NCBI RefSeq assembly: GCF_026342405.1
Contig: NZ_JAPEMU010000001.1
Span: forward strand, 4,588,001 to 4,652,000
Direction: 5' to 3'
Length of the DNA stretch: 64,000 nucleotides
Source: Kitasatospora sp. NBC_00240
GTDB lineage: Bacteria > Actinomycetota > Actinomycetes > Streptomycetales > Streptomycetaceae
The notes under the pieces were generated by a model. That model saw nothing but the letters and a program-made list of their open reading frames with translations, had not been told where the DNA came from and did not search any database. A program made the translations under genes and the position numbers. Numbering within the stretch: position 1 is the stretch's first letter; each line of letters starts with the position of its first letter. Positions 57,974 through 64,000 of the stretch are shown piece by piece.

Positions 57974-58227
57974 CGGGCCGCCCCCTTCGCGGCGGTGGGC
58001 CGGTAGCGGCTGGTCTCGGGCTTCTCGCCGGGCGGGACCAGCCAGTAGCCCGAGCTGCTGTCCATGTCGGGCTCGCCGATCAGGAGGGAGCCGATGTCGG
58101 CGAGGATCGGGCAGCCGACGCCCCCGCGGAGTTCCCAGGCGATGACGGGCTCGGACCAGCCCGTGCCGTCGTCGTTGAGGCCGGCAACCTGCCAGCCGCC
58201 GCCGGGGATGTAGTGGCGCTCGATCAT
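57970..58227 (-). CDS. Small hypothetical protein downstream of the primase
   Basis: This 85-residue protein starts at ATG 58227 overlapping the primase stop. It is beta-rich (HYIPGGGWQVAGLNDDGTGWSEPVIAWEL) and ends in a basic tail. No family is recognised. It is translationally coupled to the primase gene and to the next small gene. Confidence 0.6.
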   Translation of the reverse strand: MIERHYIPGGGWQVAGLNDDGTGWSEPVIAWELRGGVGCPILADIGSLLIGEPDMDSSSGYWLVPPGEKPETSRYRPTAAKGAAR

Positions 58228-60569
58228 GCGGGGGTCTCCTTCTGTCGGGGCTGCGGCACTACGGCGCCGGCCAGGATGCGGGGGTGCAGGTCGTACTTCG
58301 GTGAGGGCTTGGCGCCCCGCTGCCCGGCCCTGCGTGGGGGTGCGGGGACCTCGGCGATCCACCCGAGGTCTTCGAGGTTGTGCAGGGCCTCGTGGATGAC
58401 CTCGGCGTCGACCCCGTGACGGCCCCGGAAGCTCTCGCGAACCTTCCGCTCCGTCACCAGGCCCTCGTTGTCCGCGAGGTTGCGGAGGCGGTCGAGGATG
58501 TCGCGCAGCAGCTTGCGGCCGGCGTCACCGTCGCGGCTCATCAGAGCGAACGCGGCGCGGGCGTGGTCGATGAAGTAGGGCGCGAGGTCGAGGGCGCGGC
58601 GCATGGTGTCGTCGCCGATCTCGGCCGTCCCGTGGTCGTCGTACAGGGAGAGCACTGCGGCGAGCCGGATGATCTGGCCGCAGAGCTTGCCGGCCCACTC
58701 GGCGAGGTCGTGCAGGTCGCCGGTCTCGGCCTTGCGCTGCTCGACCTCGTTGTAGAAGTCGGCGAACCGCTTCCGGGCGTCGGCCGTCAGGTGCATGGTG
58801 CCGATGTTCTCGGCGGTCCAGATCCGGTCGAAGATCCGCCGGATCCTGCGGTCGTAGTCGTCGCGGATCTCGGCCGGGACCGCGGGGGTGTCGAAGGTGC
58901 CGGGCGGCATGGGCGCCGGCAGGGCCGGCAGGAACCGGTTCAGGAACCCGCTGGACTTGAACTCGGGGTTGTCCTTCTCCATGTGCTCGACCATCCCGGG
59001 CTGGATGATCAGGACGATCGTCAGCGCGGTGTGCGGCATCCAGGTGTTGCCGCGCATGACGCGGTCGATGTCGTGGCTGGTGCCGGTGTACGCCTTGAGG
59101 ATCAGGCTGATGTCGGCCTTGCCGTTGCCGTACTGGCCGGCGCAGGCCTTGAAGAACCCGGCCTCCGACTCCATGATCGCCATCCGGCCACCGTTGGCAC
59201 CCATGAGCTTGCCGAGCGCCTCGAGGGTGACATCACCGGCGAGGGGCTTGGGCAGGCCGGGCTTCTCGCGCAGGGTCCGCAGGTCGTCGAGGACGGCGTG
59301 CGCGTCGACCTTGTCCTTCTTGCCCTGCGACACCGAGCGCTCGACGGCGAGCATCTCGGCCTCGGTGATGCGGATCATCTGCTCGTTCTGCTCGACCTCG
59401 GCGCGCAGGTCTTCACGCAGTTCGCCGGCGCGCTCCCGGATCGGGGCGGAGGCAGCGTCGAGCGCCGGGGTCTTGCGGGCGGAGGATCCGGCGAGGCCGA
59501 GCAGGTAGAGACAGACGTTCTCGTCCGACCACCCGTCCTTCACGTGGACGCGGCGCCGGCCGCCGACCGCGGCGGAGATCGCCCCGAGGGCGGCGAGGGC
59601 GACCAGATCCTCGGAGACGTTGAGCGACGCGGACTGGGCCTTGACCCACGGGGCGAGGTCGCCGAGTGCGTCGGTGGGGAAGGTTGGCACCCGGAAGGTG
59701 GGGACGGGGAGGGGGTCGTCCCAGGATGCATAGCCCCCCTCATTTTCGATACCAGCAATTCCAGCAAACCCCTCCCAGAGGTCCTCAACGGGTTTGCTGG
59801 AATTACTGGGATCGTTTTTGAGGGGGGCTGTGCTTGCCACGGGCACCAGCTCCGCGAACCCGAGCCCGGCCGCGAGGTGGTCGGAGACGTCCTTGCCGGA
59901 CGCGGGCTCGACCACCCGGTACGTGATCCCGGCGCGCCGCAGGGACTCGGCGACCTGGGCGGCGTGCGCCCGGCCGGGGCCGTCCTTGTCCGCGACGACG
60001 ACGACCTCGCCGGCGCCCACCAGGTGCCGGGTGTGGTCGTCGGCCCACTTCCCGGCGCCCCCGGCGTTGCAGGTCGCCACGACCCCGGCGGCGGCGAGGT
60101 TGTCGACGTCCTTCTCGCCCTCGACGACCAGGACCAGACCGCCGGCGCGGACCTCGGCGAGGACGGCGGGCAGCCGGTACGGGACGCGGCGGATGCCCTT
60201 GACGCTGGGGGTGCCGTCGGCGGCGAACTGGCGGAACGTCTTCGGGGTGTAGCGGGCGACCTTGTACAGCAGCTCGCCGTTCTCGTCGCAGTACGGGTAC
60301 TCGGCGACCTTCACGGGGCGGATGTCCTTCTTCTGCGCGGGCTCGTCGTACAGGTCGGCGAGCGTGAGGCCGAGCGCCGCGACGACGTCCTCATTGGCGC
60401 ATCCGGCGTGGCAGTGCAGGACGACGTCGGCGCCCTTGGTGCCGGCCCCGACGGATAGGGACGGGTTGCGGTCCTCGTGTGCGGGGCACTGCCAGGAGCG
60501 GCCCGTCTGGTCGCTGCGGGAGCCGTGGCTCATGAGGGCGTCGCGCACGCGGTCGAGGGCGCTCACCAT
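58224..60569 (-). CDS. Toprim primase fused to DUF3987 (YfjI-like) replication protein
   Basis: This 781-residue protein starts at ATG 60569 after GGAGG. The N-terminus has a CHC2-type zinc finger (CPAHEDRNPSL...CHAGC, about 28-62). A Toprim domain (about 140-240) has LVVVEGEKDVDNL and VVVADKDGPG. A linker (about 247-280) encoded by an inverted repeat follows, then DUF3987 (about 300-700), a helicase-like domain, with AGSSARKTP at the expected P-loop position, and a C-terminal winged helix. It should prime and help replicate the excised element. Wholly minus strand with coupled neighbours. Confidence 0.82.
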   Translation of the reverse strand: MVSALDRVRDALMSHGSRSDQTGRSWQCPAHEDRNPSLSVGAGTKGADVVLHCHAGCANEDVVAALGLTLADLYDEPAQKKDIRPVKVAEYPYCDENGELLYKVARYTPKTFRQFAADGTPSVKGIRRVPYRLPAVLAEVRAGGLVLVVEGEKDVDNLAAAGVVATCNAGGAGKWADDHTRHLVGAGEVVVVADKDGPGRAHAAQVAESLRRAGITYRVVEPASGKDVSDHLAAGLGFAELVPVASTAPLKNDPSNSSKPVEDLWEGFAGIAGIENEGGYASWDDPLPVPTFRVPTFPTDALGDLAPWVKAQSASLNVSEDLVALAALGAISAAVGGRRRVHVKDGWSDENVCLYLLGLAGSSARKTPALDAASAPIRERAGELREDLRAEVEQNEQMIRITEAEMLAVERSVSQGKKDKVDAHAVLDDLRTLREKPGLPKPLAGDVTLEALGKLMGANGGRMAIMESEAGFFKACAGQYGNGKADISLILKAYTGTSHDIDRVMRGNTWMPHTALTIVLIIQPGMVEHMEKDNPEFKSSGFLNRFLPALPAPMPPGTFDTPAVPAEIRDDYDRRIRRIFDRIWTAENIGTMHLTADARKRFADFYNEVEQRKAETGDLHDLAEWAGKLCGQIIRLAAVLSLYDDHGTAEIGDDTMRRALDLAPYFIDHARAAFALMSRDGDAGRKLLRDILDRLRNLADNEGLVTERKVRESFRGRHGVDAEVIHEALHNLEDLGWIAEVPAPPRRAGQRGAKPSPKYDLHPRILAGAVVPQPRQKETPA
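59732..59829. repeat. 40-bp-arm inverted repeat inside the primase gene
   Basis: Left arm 59732-59771 and right arm 59790-59829 match at 34 of 40 positions around an 18-base loop. Four of the six mismatches form one TTTT versus AAAA block. It encodes the linker between the Toprim and DUF3987 domains. Confidence 0.9.
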
Positions 60570-60781
60570 GCGGTCACCTCCTTCTCGCTGTTCGTGGTGG
60601 GGGTGGCGGTGTGCCACTGGCGGGGGTGGCCGAAGCGGCGGTGGAGTTCCCAGAGCTGCCAGCCGGCGGCGGCCAGGCGGCGGAGTTCCGCCTGCGTCTC
60701 GCGCCGGGTGAGCCCGTAGGGGGACGGCCCGGGGGCCCCCGCCGTGGTGGCGGGGACCTCCGGGGTGGTGCGGCTGGTCAC
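60563..60781 (-). CDS. Small hypothetical protein upstream of the primase
   Basis: This 72-residue protein starts at GTG 60781 in GTGA overlap. It has LTRRETQAELRRLAAAGWQLWELHRRFG, a helix pair with a possible DNA-binding look. It ends overlapping the primase start (ATGGTGA), so it feeds translation into the primase. Confidence 0.55.
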   Translation of the reverse strand: MTSRTTPEVPATTAGAPGPSPYGLTRRETQAELRRLAAAGWQLWELHRRFGHPRQWHTATPTTNSEKEVTAW

Positions 60782-61458
60782 TCGTCCTCGCCCGAGGTGG
60801 CGTACAGCTCGGGGCGGGCGCACCGCGCGATGGCCAGCTCGACGGAGGCCTGCAGCCCGTCGCGGGTGTCGAGGGCGCCGGCGGCCGCGGTGAGCCCGTC
60901 GGCCTGGGCGCCTTCGGCGTGACGCCGGACGACCTCGTTGATCAGCGTGTCCGCCGCGCGGTAGAACGGGTTGGACGCCCGGTCGGCGTTGCTCCAGTCG
61001 GACTGGTCGCAGAACGGGCTGACGTCCTCGGCGATCTCGATGACGGCGAGCAGGAGTCTGCGGACGACGTCGTGGGGGCGGTCGGCGGCGGTGAGCGCCG
61101 CCCGGATGGCCTGCTCGGCGAGGCGGATCCCGGCGGGCAGAACCTCGGCGGCCGGCGGGCACTGGATGTCCCCGCAGGCGTGGAGCACGTGACCGTCGGG
61201 GGTGATGGCCCAGGGCAGCAGCGGAACGTCGTCGCCGGGGTCGACGCCGTGGACGGCGCACTCTCCGCCGTCGAGCTGCAGGCCGTTGTACTGCCCCGCG
61301 GGGGCGGCCGGCAGAGCGAGGGTGACGGCGGCGATCTGGTCGAGGTGCGGGTGCTTGGTGCGGCGGTCGGCGTCGTGCCAGAGGTGGTCACTGCCGAACG
61401 GGGCGACCAGCTCGGTCGGACTGGTGGTCTTGGTGGTGGTGCCCTTACTGTTGAACAC
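60778..61458 (-). CDS. Hypothetical protein, first gene of the replication operon
   Basis: This 226-residue protein starts at GTG 61458 after AAGGAG. The N-terminal half is beta-rich with ECAVHG and ACGDIQCPP (possible metal-binding Cys/His), and the C-terminal half is helical (RLLLAVIEIAEDVSPFC..., DTLINEVVRRHAEG). No family is recognised. It leads the operon that continues into the primase. Confidence 0.6.
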   Translation of the reverse strand: MFNSKGTTTKTTSPTELVAPFGSDHLWHDADRRTKHPHLDQIAAVTLALPAAPAGQYNGLQLDGGECAVHGVDPGDDVPLLPWAITPDGHVLHACGDIQCPPAAEVLPAGIRLAEQAIRAALTAADRPHDVVRRLLLAVIEIAEDVSPFCDQSDWSNADRASNPFYRAADTLINEVVRRHAEGAQADGLTAAAGALDTRDGLQASVELAIARCARPELYATSGEDE

Positions 61459-61582
61459 AGCGTTCTCCTTCGTGAGGTCGTTGCCCCGGGTCGCTGGCGA
61501 GCGATGAGCCCGGGGCTTCGTCGTGTCGGAGTGCGTCAGGTCCCTGCCCGGATTGCCGTCCTGGTGGGGGCCGTTCGCGTTT

Positions 61583-61783
61583 TCAGGCGGCGATGGTCTG
61601 GGAGTCGAGCCACTTCTCGATGCTGCTGCGGCGGTAGAAGACCCGCCCACACCGTGCAGTCGACGTCTTGATGTAGGCGGGGCCGGTGCCGCGCCAGCGC
61701 CTGTCGGCGAGCGCAGCCGGACTACCGAAGATCCCGTACTGCTCGCACACCTGCTTCGGGGTCAGTACGTCGTCGTGGCTCAT
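61583..61783 (-). CDS. xis: Excisionase-like winged-helix protein
   Basis: This 66-residue protein has an HTH_17/excisionase pattern (VLTPKQVCEQYGIFGSPAALADRRWRGTGPAYIK, then RVFYRRSSIEKWL). Size, fold and place (divergent from the XRE-int pair) fit a recombination directionality factor that helps the integrase excise the element. It could alternatively be a regulator of the operon to its left. Confidence 0.78.
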   Translation of the reverse strand: MSHDDVLTPKQVCEQYGIFGSPAALADRRWRGTGPAYIKTSTARCGRVFYRRSSIEKWLDSQTIAA

Positions 61784-61806
61784 GGCATCCCTTCGAGGAT
61801 CGTGTG

Positions 61807-61899
61807 TTGCAGGTTAGCACCAGATGTGGCTATGCTGCACCCATGGACACGATGCTACTCGATACCAGGCGACTAACAAGTACCTCGTTGGTGCTTACC
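61807..61899 (+). promoter_or_regulatory. Control region between xis and the XRE-int operon
   Basis: TTGCAG (61807-61812) and TATGCT (61831-61836) are 18 bp apart. The predicted start point coincides with ATG 61843, so a leaderless message is possible. GGTTAGCACCA (61812-61822) and TGGTGCTTACC (61889-61899) are inverted copies with one mismatch, overlapping the promoter and its downstream side: candidate XRE operators. Confidence 0.55.
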
Positions 61900-61908
61900 C
61901 TGGGAGCT

Positions 61909-62481
61909 ATGACTGAGCAGCCCAAGGGACGACGCGCAATCGAGATCGGCGCGACCGGCATGACCGTGGCGCGCAACCTGAGCCGGTTGAGGAAGACTCG
62001 CCAGCTCACCACCCGGCAGCTCTCCGCCGACCTTGAGCGACAGGGGCGCCCCATCCCCGCCTCTGGGATCACCCGCATGGAAAAGGGCGAGCGGCAGGTG
62101 ACGGTCGATGACTTGCTGGCCCTGGCAGTTGCGCTGAACGTATCCCCCAGTGCACTCCTGTTGCCCCTCGACGACTCTCCGGAACACACGGTCGAGATCG
62201 CTGGCGCCGGATCCGTCCCCGCGGATGTCGCCTGGGATTGGGCGGACGGGAAGCGACCCCTGCGGCTTCCGAGCGGAGACACTCGGACCGCGGTCCTTGA
62301 GTACGCCCTCCACAGTCGGCCCGCCGGCCGCCGAGAGCCGCAGTACCTCCACCATCGGGGCGAGCGCAGCGCTCAGGAGCTAGCGGAGGCCCGCCAGCGG
62401 TACGAGTTCCTCGCCTCCATCGGGGGAGCGGACCTAGAGGGCAATCGCAAGCGCGACCCCGAAGCCTTCGAGGGGGACTGA
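61909..62481 (+). CDS. XRE-family repressor adjacent to the integrase
   Basis: This 190-residue protein has an HTH_XRE domain (about 15-82: TVARNLSRLRKTRQLTTRQLSADLERQG...GITRMEKGER). The C-terminal part has DVAWDWADGKRPLRLP and a short helix. ATG 61909 is used; ATG 61843, right at a predicted start point, would add 22 residues. Its TGA overlaps the int start (TGATG). It probably keeps int/xis off, as CI-like repressors do in mobile elements. Confidence 0.82.
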   Translation: MTEQPKGRRAIEIGATGMTVARNLSRLRKTRQLTTRQLSADLERQGRPIPASGITRMEKGERQVTVDDLLALAVALNVSPSALLLPLDDSPEHTVEIAGAGSVPADVAWDWADGKRPLRLPSGDTRTAVLEYALHSRPAGRREPQYLHHRGERSAQELAEARQRYEFLASIGGADLEGNRKRDPEAFEGD

Positions 62482-63689
62482 TGGCCAGGGTCTGGATTGA
62501 GGACCGCGCGACGCAGAAGGACTACGTTGCGGCCATGGAGAAGTGGCGGGCGGCGAAGAAGGCCGGCAGCAACCGGCAGCCGCCCGGTCGGTGGCGGGTC
62601 CGCTGGTACGACCCGGACGGCAAGTCGAAGGGGCGGGTCTTCGGCAAGAAGCCCGAGGCCGAGAACCACGTGCACGAGGTCGAGGCACGCCTGAGGGACG
62701 GCTCGTACCGGGACCGGGCCGCCTCGAAGATGTTGTTCGGGGCGCTGGCCACCGAGTGGTTCGACTCCCGGGACGCCGTCAAGCGATCCTCGCTCGGCCG
62801 CTACCGGCACTCGCTCGACCTGTACATCCTGCCGAGGTGGAAGGATCTGCCGCTGTCGGCGATCCGCCGGGAGGACATCGCTGCCTGGTCGGTGGAGCTC
62901 GGCAAGTCGGGCGGGAAGAACGGCAAGCCCCTCGGGGCGTCGTCCGTGAAGGGCTCCCGGATCGTCTTCGGCATGGTGATGAACTGGGCCGTCGAGACGC
63001 ACCGGATCGCGTTCAACCCGGCGGCCGGCCTGGCGATGCCGCGGCCCGTCCCTTCCGATCACGTCTACCTCGACCACGCCCAGGTGCACGCGCTCGCCGC
63101 GGCAGCCGGGCCGTACGGTCCGCTGATCCTGGTGTCGTCGTACACCGGGATGCGCTGGGGCGAGGTCTCAGCCCTGCGGGCCCGCCGGGTGGACCTTGAG
63201 GCCCGACGAGTGCACGTGGTGAAGGCGTACGCCGAGGACGGCGGCGAGCTGTACGAGGACACCCCGAAGTCGTGGGCCCGACGGAAGGTCCCGCTGTCCG
63301 GGTTCCTGGTCGACGAACTGCGCCCGCTGCTGGCAAAGTTGAAGCCGGACGACCTGCTGTTCACGGCGCCGGAGGGTGGTCCGCTCCGCCTGCACAACTT
63401 CCGGCCGCGCGTGTTCGACCAGGCGGTGAAGGCTGCCGGCCTCGCCGATCTGGGGATCCACCCGCACGTGCTCAAGCACACCGCCGCCTCGCTGGCGATC
63501 GCCGCCGGCGCGGACATCAAGACCCTGCAGACCATGCTCGGGCACAAGTCGGCGACGCTCACCCTGGACACGTACGGGCACCTGATGTCCGACCGCCTCG
63601 ACGACGTCGCGGACCGGCTCAGCGAGGCCCGCGCGAAGGCTCTCGGGAAGGTCCCGAAGCAGCCCGGAACGCCCACGACTTCCGAATGA
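62481..63689 (+). CDS. int: Tyrosine site-specific integrase with Lys at the HxxR position
   Basis: This 402-residue tyrosine recombinase has an N-terminal arm-binding region, a SAM-like core-binding domain (about 85-180) and a catalytic domain (about 195-390). R225 (YTGMRWGE), H355 (LGHKSA) and nucleophile Y365 (LDTYGH) are in place. HxxR reads H329-V-L-K332 (codon AAG), so the second catalytic Arg is Lys. It is next to attR in tRNA-Lys, as expected. Activity may be reduced, or Lys may be tolerated. Confidence 0.93.
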   Translation: MARVWIEDRATQKDYVAAMEKWRAAKKAGSNRQPPGRWRVRWYDPDGKSKGRVFGKKPEAENHVHEVEARLRDGSYRDRAASKMLFGALATEWFDSRDAVKRSSLGRYRHSLDLYILPRWKDLPLSAIRREDIAAWSVELGKSGGKNGKPLGASSVKGSRIVFGMVMNWAVETHRIAFNPAAGLAMPRPVPSDHVYLDHAQVHALAAAAGPYGPLILVSSYTGMRWGEVSALRARRVDLEARRVHVVKAYAEDGGELYEDTPKSWARRKVPLSGFLVDELRPLLAKLKPDDLLFTAPEGGPLRLHNFRPRVFDQAVKAAGLADLGIHPHVLKHTAASLAIAAGADIKTLQTMLGHKSATLTLDTYGHLMSDRLDDVADRLSEARAKALGKVPKQPGTPTTSE

Positions 63690-63773
63690 CGTGTCAGAAA
63701 TACGTCATGCGGCGGCTGCAGTCTCAGGACTGAGCCACTCAACCACCCGTTGAACTGCATCAATGCACAAACT

Positions 63774-63849
63774 TGGTGGGCCGCCAGGGGCTCGAACCCT
63801 GAACCTACGGATTAAAAGTCCGCAGCTCTGCCAATTGAGCTAGCGGCCC
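63774..63849 (-). tRNA. tRNA-Lys (anticodon UUU)
   Basis: The minus strand reads GGGCCGCTAGCTCAATTGG..., with anticodon loop CTTTTAA (anticodon TTT) and acceptor GGGCCGC/GCGGCCC. Discriminator A (63777) and CCA (63776-63774) follow. The 73-nt body is 63777-63849. The 5' half is chromosomal; the 3' 36 bp is attR, supplied by the element. Confidence 0.96.
63775..63810. other. attR, 36-bp core within tRNA-Lys
   Basis: Identical to 49208-49243. Short palindromes lie between the integrase stop and the core (63686-63708 with arms ATGACGT/ACGTCAT; 63719-63732 CAGTC/GACTG), possible integrase or Xis sites. Confidence 0.92.
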
Positions 63850-64000
63850 GCCGGCCTGCGCCGGCCGCTCGTCGCGGTACGGCACCTGCCGGGGTGATCC
63901 TACCTGCTGACACCCCGGCATCCGCCAGCGGATTGCCGGGGGCGCGTCGGGGTCGTGAACGGCGCCGGCCAGCGGCTCGGGCGGCGCCGCGGCGGCGGGC
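63850..64000. other. Right edge, upstream of tRNA-Lys
   Basis: Upstream region of the minus-strand tRNA gene. A TAGGAT (-10-like; plus 63897-63902) is present without a convincing -35. No gene is supported in the remaining 100 bp. Confidence 0.4.

Larger units (their letters stand above)
49208..63810. mobile_element. Integrative element (AICE/IME-like, about 14.6 kb) in tRNA-Lys(UUU)
   Basis: Bounded by 36-bp direct repeats, with a tyrosine integrase next to attR, an Xis-like protein, XRE and GntR regulators, a Toprim-DUF3987 replication protein, DUF2637 and several small membrane (Spd-like) proteins. These are gene types of actinomycete integrative conjugative elements. I find no FtsK/TraB-type translocase P-loop, so transfer may need a helper. 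The int-XRE/xis-primase order also resembles phage-inducible satellites. Confidence 0.85.

Overview
The window is very GC-rich actinobacterial DNA. Two conservons (cvnABCD plus P450), GAF/PAS/PP2C phosphatases, XRE-TPR regulators, many GTG/TTG starts and ATGA/GTGA overlaps point to a Streptomycetaceae chromosome (Streptomyces or Kitasatospora). There is no rRNA and no CRISPR array.

Layout. 0-0.2 kb (minus): a ydaO-type c-di-AMP riboswitch in front of a gene that leaves the left edge. 0.4-11.8 kb: a YiaA/B-like membrane protein, an alpha/beta hydrolase-TetR pair under a palindromic operator, two PP2C phosphatases, and conservon 1 (cvnA-B-C-D plus two P450 genes whose reading frames overlap by 151 bp). 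11.8-21.9 kb: housekeeping and accessory metabolism: PEP-mutase family enzyme, AhpD-like protein divergent from a MocR regulator, XRE-cupin regulator with a small membrane protein, PoxB-type pyruvate oxidase, GH65 phosphorylase with beta-phosphoglucomutase, and a double VOC protein. 22.4-27.0 kb: conservon 2 with a single P450.

27.6-45.2 kb: a probable alpha-1,3-glucan utilisation region. Two secreted GH87-like enzymes (27.65-30.54 and 33.58-37.88 kb) lie near a GH13 alpha-glucosidase, two ABC permeases, a lipoprotein binding protein and a LacI regulator with palindromic sites. The enzymes would cut polymer outside the cell, the ABC system would import oligosaccharides and GH13 would release glucose. 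An unrelated XRE-TPR/small-protein/HAD group sits between the two GH87 genes.

45.4-49.0 kb: the most unusual locus. It holds an S8 subtilase, a separate protein resembling the C-terminal domain of cyanobactin PatA/PatG proteases, two Cys-rich peptides with a shared 'PGF-x-AE' N-terminus, and a small CGGC protein. No YcaO or PatF homologue is visible. This looks like a split PatG-type peptide-maturation system.

49.2-63.8 kb: an integrative element in the 3' end of tRNA-Lys(UUU), bounded by a 36-bp direct repeat. It carries a tyrosine integrase, Xis-like protein, XRE and GntR regulators, a Toprim-DUF3987 primase, a DUF2637 protein and Spd-like membrane proteins. No FtsK/TraB motor is visible. 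The DUF2637 gene is packed with about 20 different inverted repeats, the primase gene carries a 40-bp-arm inverted repeat between its domains, and the integrase has Lys where the second catalytic Arg is expected.
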